A DNA stretch of 25,661 nt, from positions 10,896 through 36,556 of the forward strand of contig DDYO01000226.1 of the NCBI GenBank assembly GCA_002348045.1, written 5' to 3'. The stretch comes from Anaerolineales bacterium UBA2232. Its GTDB lineage: Bacteria; Chloroflexota; Anaerolineae; UBA2200. The notes under the pieces are model-generated. The model searched no databases. It saw only the letters and a program-made list of their open reading frames with translations, and was not told the origin of the DNA. The translations under genes and the position numbers were made by a program. The stretch's first letter is position 1, and each line of letters starts with the position of its first letter. This document shows, in pieces, positions 15,945 through 23,293 of this stretch.

Positions 15945-16137
15945 AATGACAAACGCGCTGTGGCTCTTGTAAGGGAACCCTCAACTAGGTCTGAGCCCGC
16001 AACGGGCGGTTCCCCAGTATAGGACCCACAGTACATCTGCACCTTCCTCACGATCGGTCAAGGACGTCCCGTCCAATCTCCACGGGCCAACGAGGCAGCA
16101 GCGAGTGGTCCTCACCCAAGAGACAGCGCTGTTTCTT
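15945..16137 (-). ncRNA. Candidate 6S-like RNA (or structured 5' leader)
   Basis: The transcript predicted from the adjacent strong promoter starts near 16137. Three bases later begins a helix that pairs the 5' end with sequence about 170-180 nt downstream: GCGCUGU (16129-16123) with ACAGCGC (15961-15955), CUCUUG (16122-16117) with CAAGAG (15969-15964), and AAAC (16134-16131) with GUUU (15954-15951). This gives about 17 pairs with small bulges. Inside lie an unpaired zone and further possible rod-like stems: GGCCCG with CGGGCU near 16088/15999, and GACGGG with CCCGUU near 16074/16006. Length (about 190 nt), paired ends and strong promoter fit the 6S RNA topology. I do not recognise a diagnostic 6S primary sequence. 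The alternative is a leader of the downstream operon. The 3' end is a guess. Confidence 0.42.
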
Positions 16138-16143
16138 CCCATC

Positions 16144-16171
16144 ATTGTACCATAAATGGACACTGTGTCAA
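16144..16171 (-). promoter_or_regulatory. Strong sigma70 promoter upstream of the RNA candidate
   Basis: On the minus strand, perfect TTGACA (16171-16166) and TACAAT (16149-16144) are separated by 16 nt. The expected start is near 16137. It lies between the terminator of the secreted-protein gene and the fused binding-protein operon, and is the only convincing promoter for this interval. Confidence 0.7.
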
Positions 16172-16238
16172 AGGTGCCTGGAAGTCCCCGTGTCAGGTAT
16201 GCCTGGAGATCTAGTGCGAGGTTGACGTCGCCAAACGC

Positions 16239-16271
16239 AAAGAGCCGCCGGGCATGACCCGGCGGCTCTTT
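16239..16271 (-). terminator. Rho-independent terminator of the secreted repeat-protein gene
   Basis: Perfect 14-bp GC-rich stem AAAGAGCCGCCGGG/CCCGGCGGCTCTTT with a 5-base loop, 15 bases past the stop codon. In the minus direction it ends in CTCTTTGCGTTT, a short U-rich tail. The stem is nearly symmetric, but no plus-strand gene ends here. Confidence 0.85.
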
Positions 16272-16286
16272 GATGTACTTGCTGGG

Positions 16287-17696
16287 TTACTTGTTGATGC
16301 CGTTGTAGGTGGTGAACGAGTCGCCATAGTTCATGCCGAACCGAGGATCGACATCGGCACGGAAGGACATGTTGGCGATACCGACGATGTTGCGGTTACA
16401 GGTGACCACAGCCGACCCGTTAAAGTCCGAGGTCATGCTGCCGACGCTGGGAAGGAACTGGCTCCAGCTCTGGCCTGCACCGATTGGGATGCCGGCAACG
16501 ACCACGTCGGCCCGGCCTGCCATGGAGTAGACAACGGTCATCGTACCATCTGAGGCGCTGACGTTCTGCATCTGGACGCCACTGCAGTAGCCATAATACT
16601 TGGACGTCACCTGCGGGAACAGCACGCTGGTGGTAGCCTGTCCATCGAGGAAGCCGTTGTAGGTCACACCGCGACCCTCAGTGCGGTTGTCCTCGTTGAT
16701 GGTGGCCACGATGGGCTGCCCGGAGGACGTGATGGTGGCGGACCCAGAACCGGCCACGCCCGCAAGCTCAGGAACCTGCGAAGGTTCGCCCATGTAGGGA
16801 CCCCATGCCTGGCCGGGGCCTATGGATGGCGATACCTGGGCATAGGTCATGCCACCAAAGCTGTACTGGACCGTGATGGTCGTTGGGCTGCCGCCGACGT
16901 TCTGAACCTTCAGGCCGCTCTGGTAGCCGTAGTAGTCCTTGACGATACGGGGAGCGTAGAGCTTGGTCACGCCTCCACCAAAGCCGTTGTAGCTGTGGAA
17001 CTGCGCCGTCGTGTTGTCCGCACCAGTGTTGTAGAAATTGGTGATGACGGCAACATTCTTGTTGCTGACGATCTTGGCTGAGCCGCTAAAGTTGCCGGGC
17101 AGGCCGCCCTCAACCTCCTGACGGAACACATAGGTGCTGTAGGGATGGAGCGACTGGGTGTTGGTGGCTATCGTGGCGCCGGTGGAGTCAATGTAGTTCA
17201 CCGTCACCGAGGCAGTCTCGCTCGCTGTATTCTGCACCGCAACGTACGAGTTCCAGCCATAGAAGCCCTTCATCAACTGGGTGGCGTACTGGGTCATGGT
17301 TGGCTCGAGCACACCGCTGGCCGTGCCGACGCGGTTGGGGTTGCTCGGGGTGGACCCGGAGCCAGACGGAACCTGGGTGTTGATGATCGCCGCCACCGGC
17401 TTGTCGGACTCTACCACTACAGAGCCGATGAAGCCATCAGGAAGCGCAGCGATACTGGGGGTGAACCAGGTCTTGGACTTGCCGGGATCGATGGTGGAAG
17501 TCAATGTGTGCGCCAATACACCGGCATTGGCGGTGCCCTCCGCCCAGTAGAACTTGATCGTGACGTTCGCGAGGTTGGCCGCATCCTGGTTGAGGACGGT
17601 AAAGCCCGATACCCAGGTGCCAGTCTGTGCGCTGGCGATGGCCGAAAATGCCATGATCAGAACAGCCGCCACCAGCAATACTCTTACTAGTTTCAT
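16287..17696 (-). CDS. Secreted four-repeat beta-rich surface protein
   Basis: 469 residues from ATG 17696 (AGGAGAGG upstream; an in-frame TTG lies one codon earlier). A classical signal peptide ends in ASA (about residue 23). The mature part is four imperfect repeats of about 105-115 residues (about 25-141, 143-251, 253-364 and 366-469). Units open with a GFYGWNSYVAVQN or KDYYGYQSGLKVQNV type motif; the middle has beta-strand patterns with a PG-turn and a hydrophobic V-Y stretch; most end with GSA-I-S, a VA-IN strand and a YNGF motif. Only the last unit has Cys (371 and 433), well placed for one disulfide. No anchor, S-layer or catalytic motif is seen. It is the last gene of the minus-strand surface block and has a strong terminator, which suggests high expression. 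Function unknown. Confidence 0.8.
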   Translation of the reverse strand: MKLVRVLLVAAVLIMAFSAIASAQTGTWVSGFTVLNQDAANLANVTIKFYWAEGTANAGVLAHTLTSTIDPGKSKTWFTPSIAALPDGFIGSVVVESDKPVAAIINTQVPSGSGSTPSNPNRVGTASGVLEPTMTQYATQLMKGFYGWNSYVAVQNTASETASVTVNYIDSTGATIATNTQSLHPYSTYVFRQEVEGGLPGNFSGSAKIVSNKNVAVITNFYNTGADNTTAQFHSYNGFGGGVTKLYAPRIVKDYYGYQSGLKVQNVGGSPTTITVQYSFGGMTYAQVSPSIGPGQAWGPYMGEPSQVPELAGVAGSGSATITSSGQPIVATINEDNRTEGRGVTYNGFLDGQATTSVLFPQVTSKYYGYCSGVQMQNVSASDGTMTVVYSMAGRADVVVAGIPIGAGQSWSQFLPSVGSMTSDFNGSAVVTCNRNIVGIANMSFRADVDPRFGMNYGDSFTTYNGINK

Positions 17697-17842
17697 CAAT
17701 TCCTCTCCTTTCGTTGCCTAATCCTTCTGAGGACTTTCCGCCAAGAACAGGCTTCGAGGGTCACCACCCAACAGAACTTGCAGGCAACCGCACCCGCCAT
17801 TTCTTTGCAGCTATGGTCAGCATACCACACGCCATTGCACAT
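17696..17842 (-). CDS. Cys-rich 48-residue small ORF coupled to the secreted protein
   Basis: Starts at ATG 17842 behind AAAGGGG, about eight bases upstream, and ends in TGA that shares its A with the ATG of the secreted repeat protein (TGATG), a classic coupling overlap. The peptide has five Cys (2, 12, 21, 24, 32), including a CKFC pair, a hydrophobic middle and a strongly basic tail (RKVLRRIRQRKERN). The start codon sits in a small GCCAT/ATGGC hairpin. It could be a real small protein, a translated leader controlling the downstream gene, or chance. It does not resemble a family I know. Confidence 0.4.
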   Translation of the reverse strand: MCNGVWYADHSCKEMAGAVACKFCWVVTLEACSWRKVLRRIRQRKERN

Positions 17843-17901
17843 GGCAATAACCCCTTTGGGTGATTCTGCCCTGTCAGGCGGTAGAGAGGGAGTAGCTTCG
17901 C

Positions 17902-18819
17902 TTACATCCGCTGAGCCAGCAGGAACCACAGCCCCTCGGCCACGATCGAAAACAGCCGCGTGATGATGGCGACCATTGCGGCAATGGCGCCGGGGATCTG
18001 CAAGCCGAGGAGGAAAGTCAATGCGCCCTCCTTGATCCCGATGCCCGTTGGAACAAAGATGATGGCCAGGCTCAACAACGACGTGGCGGCCCAGGAAAAG
18101 GTCAAGGGCGACCAGGCAGAAGAGGCGGTTGGATAGAGAGCGTCGGTGCAGAGGTACACAGCGGAGCCAAGGGCTAACCACGCAGTGAGCATCCAGAGGA
18201 GGGTGGACCACAGCGGCCAGGGGTGGACGACAACGTATGCGGAGCGCCGCGGCCAGCGGCCCCAAGCCCAGCGAAGCAGCGCCGGTGATGCCGCTAGCAG
18301 AGCGGTAAGGCCGATCAGAAAAGGCCAGCGCCACGCCTGGAGTGAGGAGAGGCGCCAGAGCTCCAGCCATGCGGAAGGCAGGAGAAGACAGGCTACCCAC
18401 AACCCCGTGAGAATCACGCCCGCAAACTCGCAGAAGATGCCCACCGCGATGGTTTCGCCTGGCACTCCCTGGCCCTGGCAAAGGTAGGCTTTGCCCAGGA
18501 TCTGCCAAGCGTACCCGGGAACATACTTGGCGATATTGGCGCTCAGATGAGCCTTGAGGCTCTGCCGCAGGGGTTGTTGGTGGCCAAGCCCAGCCAGTAT
18601 CAGGGACCAGCAGATGCCACCGACAAAAGTGCTGCCCACAAAGAGCAACACGGAGAAAACTAGGGAAAGCCAGCGGGGGTGCAGGCTGGTCAAGTCCAAC
18701 TGCTGCAGGCCGCCAACCATCTGACGGGCCAAATACAGCAGGGATAGGCCTACTACCAGGGCTGCCCCCAGGGTCCTGAGCTGGCGGGAATGAGACGAAA
18801 GCACCTTCCGGATGCCCAC
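17902..18819 (-). CDS. Flippase-like membrane protein (LPG synthase TM/UPF0104 family)
   Basis: 305 residues from GTG 18819, which lies two bases after the stop of the upstream glycosyltransferase with GGGAG ahead of it; the frame is open further upstream only inside that gene. About eight membrane segments. Family marks are the AKYVPGYAWQILGKAYL motif (about residues 90-106) and the C-terminal VPTGIGIKEGALTFLLG and RLFSIVAEG. Proteins of this family include the transmembrane part of lysylphosphatidylglycerol synthase and putative lipid or glycolipid flippases. Next to glycosyltransferases, a role in moving or modifying a lipid-linked glycan is likely but unproven. Confidence 0.82.
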   Translation of the reverse strand: MGIRKVLSSHSRQLRTLGAALVVGLSLLYLARQMVGGLQQLDLTSLHPRWLSLVFSVLLFVGSTFVGGICWSLILAGLGHQQPLRQSLKAHLSANIAKYVPGYAWQILGKAYLCQGQGVPGETIAVGIFCEFAGVILTGLWVACLLLPSAWLELWRLSSLQAWRWPFLIGLTALLAASPALLRWAWGRWPRRSAYVVVHPWPLWSTLLWMLTAWLALGSAVYLCTDALYPTASSAWSPLTFSWAATSLLSLAIIFVPTGIGIKEGALTFLLGLQIPGAIAAMVAIITRLFSIVAEGLWFLLAQRM

Positions 18820-18820
18820 G

Positions 18821-19939
18821 CTAGGATGCTCCCATGACCCGTTCGTACACGCTGAGGGTCTGTCGGGCGCATTCCGTGGTGGAGAATCGGCTCGCCCGCG
18901 ACAGGCCTGCCGAACGCAGCCGCGCCTGCGATTCCCTGTCACCGAGAAGCCGCTCCATGGCCATGGACCATTCGTTTGCATCGCTGGCGTCGGTGACGGT
19001 GATGGCGGCATCATCTACCACCTCACCGATGGCCCCGCTTCCGGACGTTATCACAGGGATGCCGCAAGCCATGGACTCCAGGGCAACCAGGCCAAACCCC
19101 TCCTGCAGCGACGGGTAGACCAACGCTGTGGCGCAATTGTAGATGGCGGGCAGGTCCTCAGCGGGGATTGGCCCCAGCAGGATGACCTGGCCCGCAATAG
19201 CTTGCTCCTGCACGAGCTGAAACAACTCGTGATCGAATGCTTTGCCGTACACGCGGCCTACCAACACCAGCTTTGCGGAAGGGTCAGCGAGCCTCAACTT
19301 GGACATGGCGCGCACCACTGGAGCGAGATTCTTTTTGCGGGAGATGCTTCCTACGTGGAGCAGGAACCGATCGGGCAGCTTGTACCTTTGCCGAACGGCG
19401 GCTGTTGCGGAGGAAGGTAGAGGTCGGAAGGCGGGATCATAGCCTGGATAAATGACATCGACCTTGCTGAGGTCGATACCGTAGTAGGCGGCGATGTCGT
19501 CAGCCGTGCTGTGCGAGATGGCGATGATTCGATGGGCCTGGCGTAGGGTCACCGGTTCAATCCATCGCCAGTACAGCCCATCGCTGTGGGGATAGATCTC
19601 CGGTTGGCTGAGAACGCTTAGGTCGTAAACTGTTACGACCGTCCTGCCAGGGGTGAGAAAGGTCCCAAGGTTCTTGGTATGGTGGACCAGGTCCACCGTC
19701 TCCCGCCGCAGGGCCGCCGGCAGCGCCATCTGAGCCCAGAGCCGGGCAGCGAAGCGACCACGAATCCCCACTGGCAGCTGGCGGACGTTTGGACCTTTCA
19801 GCGCGGGTTCTGGCTCATCGAGGAATACCAGGTACTCGTTCTTATGATCCAGCTGGATCAGTGCAGTCAGGAGGTTGAGGGTGGCCGTGCGGCCTCCGCC
19901 TGGCTGAGAGATTCCCAGCGCATCAATGGCGATCTTCAT
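18821..19939 (-). CDS. GT4-family glycosyltransferase
   Basis: 372 residues, retaining GT-B glycosyltransferase using a nucleotide sugar in the cytoplasm. The N-terminal MKIAIDALGISQPGGGRTATLNLL, the mid-protein HVGSISRKKNLAPVVRAMSKL and the C-terminal E-x7-E motif EGFGLVALESMACGIPVI are all family marks. The start ATG overlaps the stop of the upstream methyltransferase by four bases. Sugar and acceptor cannot be told. Confidence 0.93.
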   Translation of the reverse strand: MKIAIDALGISQPGGGRTATLNLLTALIQLDHKNEYLVFLDEPEPALKGPNVRQLPVGIRGRFAARLWAQMALPAALRRETVDLVHHTKNLGTFLTPGRTVVTVYDLSVLSQPEIYPHSDGLYWRWIEPVTLRQAHRIIAISHSTADDIAAYYGIDLSKVDVIYPGYDPAFRPLPSSATAAVRQRYKLPDRFLLHVGSISRKKNLAPVVRAMSKLRLADPSAKLVLVGRVYGKAFDHELFQLVQEQAIAGQVILLGPIPAEDLPAIYNCATALVYPSLQEGFGLVALESMACGIPVITSGSGAIGEVVDDAAITVTDASDANEWSMAMERLLGDRESQARLRSAGLSRASRFSTTECARQTLSVYERVMGAS

Positions 19940-20733
19940 GCCCGCTTCCTGGCCGTAGCGATGATGTCGTCACAAAAGATCCAGCGAAAGGGATACCAGG
20001 TAGTCAACAAGCGCATGGCGAGCCGTACCAGGGCGTTCTTCTCATGCTGGTATTCCTGCATGGGTTCGAGCCAAACCCGGGCCGTGAAGCCGGCGTCGCG
20101 GAGTGAACGACGCAACTGAATAACATCCTGCTCATTGACATGAACCTCGGACACGTACTGCCACCGCTGGCGAGGGTCACGGGGAAGGCTGGCGCCGCGC
20201 CAATTCTGCACGAGCCGGTACAGGGGATAGCCCCAACGATAGTACCACAGGTTAGGCATGGTGTGCACGATCAGTACCCCCTCTTCCTTGAGGGTTCGGT
20301 ATACCTCGCGAAGAGCATGGTCAAGTTGTCGCGGGTACAGGTGCTCCACGATGTCCAACATAAAGATCAGATCAAAGGTCTCTGGTTTGAAGGGCAGGAA
20401 CTGGGAATCTGCCCTCTGAAAGTGCGCTACTGCCGGCGGTACTTGAAGTTGTACCTGGGCAGCCTGAGCGAGGGCCAGGGCCTCCCGAGCATAGTCGACG
20501 CCATAGGCGTCGGCCCCCTGCTGAGCGCAGTAAAGGGTGACTTCTCCGCGACCACTTCCCACATCAAGCACCCGCTTCTCCTGCAGCGGTCCGGCGAACC
20601 GCAGCGTGGCCTGAAGTCTTGCGGGCAACGTCCCATCGAGAAACTCCTGGTGGCCGTCGCACTCGGTGAGGAAATAGTCACGGCTGTAGGTCTCGGGAGG
20701 AACCGAAGGAAGATCACGCTTGTGCTGAGTCAC
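19936..20733 (-). CDS. Class I SAM-dependent methyltransferase
   Basis: 265 residues. SAM-binding motif I is VLDVGSGRGEVTLYCAQQGA at about residues 55-75; acidic motif II follows in AYGVDYAREAL; the FDLIFMLDIVEHLYP and LKEEGVLIVHTMPN motifs are typical of the UbiE/glycan-associated group. It overlaps genes on both sides by four bases, so it is tightly co-translated with the glycosyltransferase. In this setting it probably methylates a sugar or lipid of the surface glycan; this is inference. Confidence 0.9.
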   Translation of the reverse strand: MTQHKRDLPSVPPETYSRDYFLTECDGHQEFLDGTLPARLQATLRFAGPLQEKRVLDVGSGRGEVTLYCAQQGADAYGVDYAREALALAQAAQVQLQVPPAVAHFQRADSQFLPFKPETFDLIFMLDIVEHLYPRQLDHALREVYRTLKEEGVLIVHTMPNLWYYRWGYPLYRLVQNWRGASLPRDPRQRWQYVSEVHVNEQDVIQLRRSLRDAGFTARVWLEPMQEYQHEKNALVRLAMRLLTTWYPFRWIFCDDIIATARKRA

Positions 20734-21461
20734 GGCTCTTCCCGCTTGCGCAAGACCCAGTTATAGTTTGGCAGCAAGCCGTACAGCCGGCGCCAGACTG
20801 AGGCGGGCACATGCTGCATCAAGCCCGCGAGGGGAATTTCGTCCTGGCAGTGGTAACGATCCGGCGCCCGCAGCATCTCTACCGTATAGTCCGACACTTC
20901 AAAATCACGGACGAGCTGCCTCAGCTGTCGCAGCGTTAGCGGCCGTTCTTCGTACGCATGGTTCGTGCCCGCAGCCCTCAAATACCAGGCCGCTAGGCGA
21001 GGGGGCAACCAGTGCAGAAGCGGAAGGCCGTAATGCGCCTCCACAATTGCCCACCGGTTAGGGCCGCTGAAAAAGCAGAGGCCTCCTCCCCGCAGCACTC
21101 GCCAGATCTCGGCAAACAGGCGAGCAGGATCCGGCACGTGCTCATAGACCTGAGCGCAGATTACCAGATCCACCGAGGCTGCCCGAAAGGGCAGGCTCAT
21201 GGCATCGCCCAGGGCATAGGAAAGGTTTGGATGCCTGGGTGCGTGATTGATGGCGGTATGGTCGGGGTCCAGTCCAAGTACGTGACCATACTCACTGGCC
21301 AAGTGGGACGTGATGAGTCCCGACGCGCAGCCAACGTCCAGACAGCACAGGTCACGGCGATCCTGGCCCAGGACATCTCGGACGGCGGTCACGATCTTGA
21401 GCGCTTTGTTCCTTCGTGAGGTGACATCCAGCAAGCGCGATGATGAAGGCGGCGTGGTCAT
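20730..21461 (-). CDS. Class I SAM-dependent methyltransferase (second copy type)
   Basis: 243 residues from ATG 21461 (AAGGG upstream, one base after the stop of the next gene); an extension to 21515 would overlap that gene. Motif I is CLDVGCASGLITSHLASEYG, motif II LGLDPDHTAI, and then DLVICAQVYEHVPDPARLF and LRGGGLCFFSGPNRW. A C-terminal YNWVLRKR is seen. It is clearly different in sequence from its neighbour methyltransferase, so this is not a recent duplication. Likely glycan or lipid modification, from context. Confidence 0.88.
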   Translation of the reverse strand: MTTPPSSSRLLDVTSRRNKALKIVTAVRDVLGQDRRDLCCLDVGCASGLITSHLASEYGHVLGLDPDHTAINHAPRHPNLSYALGDAMSLPFRAASVDLVICAQVYEHVPDPARLFAEIWRVLRGGGLCFFSGPNRWAIVEAHYGLPLLHWLPPRLAAWYLRAAGTNHAYEERPLTLRQLRQLVRDFEVSDYTVEMLRAPDRYHCQDEIPLAGLMQHVPASVWRRLYGLLPNYNWVLRKREEP

Positions 21462-21462
21462 G

Positions 21463-22689
21463 CTAGCCCTTGGCGAGCGTGACTTGCTCATAAAACCCGA
21501 CCATACGTTGAGCAACCTGGTTCCAGGTTAGCTGCGCCTCGACCTTGCTGCTGTTAGCCTTGCCACAACTACTGGCCAACTGCGGCGATGAAAGGAGCTC
21601 GCTGACAGCCTCAGCCAGTTGCTGGGGGTTCTTCTCCTCCACCAGGAGCCCGTTCACCCGATCGGTGATGACTTCGGGAAGGCCCGCAACGCGGGTAGCG
21701 ACGATCGGTCGGCCACAAGACATGGCTTCCAGGAGGACATTGGGCAGGCCATCTACGTTGCCCTCTTGGTCACGAACTGAGGGGATCACCACAACATCGC
21801 TCATGTTGAAATATCGATGCGTCTCCGTCCACGATATGTTCCCCACAAATCGTACATGGCTCTTTACCATCAGCTGATCAACCAAAGACTCGAGGTCCCG
21901 GCGTAGCGGGCCGTCGCCAGCGATGACGATCTCGGCATTGGGGTGACGAGCGATAATGCCCGGCGCAGCCCGCAGCAGGTATTCCAGCCCCTTCTTGTAG
22001 ACCAGCCGACCCAGGCCAAGCACAACGGGAGAGGTGGCTGAGATGCCCAGTTGTTCCCGCAACTCCCTTCCCACCGCTGCATTGTGCGCATAACCACGAG
22101 TGTCCACCCCATAGTGTTGCAGGACGGCCTTTGAGTGCGGGAGGCCACAGCGACCGGCTCGCTGCAGCAGATCCAGACTGCACCCCGTCACCCTCTGCGC
22201 CCGATGGAAGACCCATTGTGCAGTCCGGCGGGCGATGGCGTTGTGCTCTAGCATAAAGACATCGGACCCATGCAGGCTTACCACCAGAGGAGTGCCAGTG
22301 ATCAGAGAGACCAGGGCCCCGACGGCACCGCCGGGGACTGCCCAGTGGGCATGGATGATGTCAAAGTGCACCCGTTGATGCCAGTGCCATAACGAAGCTG
22401 CCGCAGCAGCCGCATAGAGGGGCAGCAGAGGATAGACTTCCTTCCTCATGGCAACGTCGGCGCGCAGCGATTTTGCGTAACCTACGAGATACCACGAGTC
22501 GCGCGGGGCGTAACGGAAGCGATGGACGTGCGCCGAACCCGTTAACTCGACCAGGGCCGGATCCCAGGCAGCGACGACGTGGACCTCGTGTCCAAGGGCG
22601 GCTATGGCCTCGGCCAGGGAGCGGATAAAGGTTCCCGCGATGTCTCCCTGGAAGCGAGGGTATGAGGAGGTGACCATCCCAATTCTCAA
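21463..22689 (-). CDS. GT4-family glycosyltransferase
   Basis: 408 residues from TTG 22689, chosen because the family usually opens with M(R/K)I--V----P---GD and the TTG follows a GGGGG Shine-Dalgarno. The N-terminal Rossmann domain contains GTFIRSLAEAIAALGHEVHVV and HAHWAVPGG; the C-terminal domain contains GLGRLVYKKGLEYLLRA, VRFVGNIS and the E-x7-E region LLEAMSCGRPIVATRVAGLPE. DQEGNVDGLPNVLLEAMSCG is typical of colanic-acid/WcaL-like enzymes. First gene of a minus-strand block, with a predicted promoter about 50 nt upstream. Confidence 0.93.
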   Translation of the reverse strand: MRIGMVTSSYPRFQGDIAGTFIRSLAEAIAALGHEVHVVAAWDPALVELTGSAHVHRFRYAPRDSWYLVGYAKSLRADVAMRKEVYPLLPLYAAAAAASLWHWHQRVHFDIIHAHWAVPGGAVGALVSLITGTPLVVSLHGSDVFMLEHNAIARRTAQWVFHRAQRVTGCSLDLLQRAGRCGLPHSKAVLQHYGVDTRGYAHNAAVGRELREQLGISATSPVVLGLGRLVYKKGLEYLLRAAPGIIARHPNAEIVIAGDGPLRRDLESLVDQLMVKSHVRFVGNISWTETHRYFNMSDVVVIPSVRDQEGNVDGLPNVLLEAMSCGRPIVATRVAGLPEVITDRVNGLLVEEKNPQQLAEAVSELLSSPQLASSCGKANSSKVEAQLTWNQVAQRMVGFYEQVTLAKG

Positions 22690-22719
22690 CGAGACCCCCG
22701 GGTGTCGGGCTCACAGCTG

Positions 22720-22748
22720 TTGTGGAGCAGTACCGAATCCATTATAAT
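22720..22748 (+). promoter_or_regulatory. Predicted promoter of the small lipoprotein
   Basis: TTGTGG (22720-22725) and perfect TATAAT (22743-22748), 17-nt spacer. The -10 lies in the palindrome ATTATAAT, shared with a promoter on the other strand. Start near 22755, leader about 33 nt. Confidence 0.5.
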
Positions 22749-22770
22749 CCCCGCTGACTATGTATACCAA
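22741..22770 (-). promoter_or_regulatory. Predicted promoter of the glycosyltransferase block, sharing a symmetric -10
   Basis: Minus strand: TTGGTA (22770-22765), 18-nt spacer, TATAAT (22746-22741), the mirror reading of the palindrome ATTATAAT used by the plus-strand promoter. Start near 22734, leader about 45 nt. Confidence 0.45.
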
Positions 22771-22787
22771 AGTGAAGGAGCTCATTT

Positions 22788-23285
22788 GTGAACACGCTCA
22801 TCAAGGCGGTGTTGGTCATTGCCCTTCTGTCCGGGTCAGTGGCATGCCAGTCGCAGCCTACCCCAACAGCTAGCCCACCCCCGCAACCTACGCTCACCCC
22901 TGTTCCACCAAGTCCTACTATTGTCGTTTGGCCGACGTCGTCAACGCCTGCCCCCGAAGAGCCTGTCATCCGGGTGGGCGATGTAGCCGTCCTCGGCGAC
23001 ACCCTGAGCGGCGTTGCCGGAAAGGCAATCATGGCAGGGCTACAGACCATCATTCTAAACAACTTTAGCTATGATGGCTCTTGCGGCAACGTTGAAGTAC
23101 GTTTGGTCAAGGAGGAAAGCCGAGAGACGGTGGTCAGCGTGTTGGGACGGGTGGAGACGCGTCCCTATGACAACGAAACCCTGATCTTTACTGTGTCCAG
23201 TGACCTGCAGCCAGGCTCGGCCAACTCCATCCTCCTCCATTGCGCCGAGTCCAACACGAGCCTGGGCTGGGGACGCTTCAAGTAG
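22788..23285 (+). CDS. Small lipoprotein of unknown function
   Basis: 165 residues from GTG 22788, with AAGGAG seven bases upstream. A signal peptide ends in SVAC (Cys20), followed by a Pro/Thr linker of about 40 residues typical of this organism, then a C-terminal domain of about 100 residues with beta-strand patterns and two Cys (in DGSCGNV and LLHCAE) that may form a disulfide. No family recognised. It lies between two minus-strand glycan genes but on the opposite strand, converging on the GT2 gene with only eight bases between stop codons. Confidence 0.75.
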   Translation: MNTLIKAVLVIALLSGSVACQSQPTPTASPPPQPTLTPVPPSPTIVVWPTSSTPAPEEPVIRVGDVAVLGDTLSGVAGKAIMAGLQTIILNNFSYDGSCGNVEVRLVKEESRETVVSVLGRVETRPYDNETLIFTVSSDLQPGSANSILLHCAESNTSLGWGRFK

Positions 23286-23293
23286 CGAGGCGG

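Noticed and set aside
17696..18508. 270-aa open frame on the minus strand covering part of the flippase-like gene
   Set aside because: Most of it lies out of frame within the flippase-like gene and has an Arg/Pro-rich shadow composition. Only its last 48 codons, with their own Shine-Dalgarno site, were kept as a small ORF.
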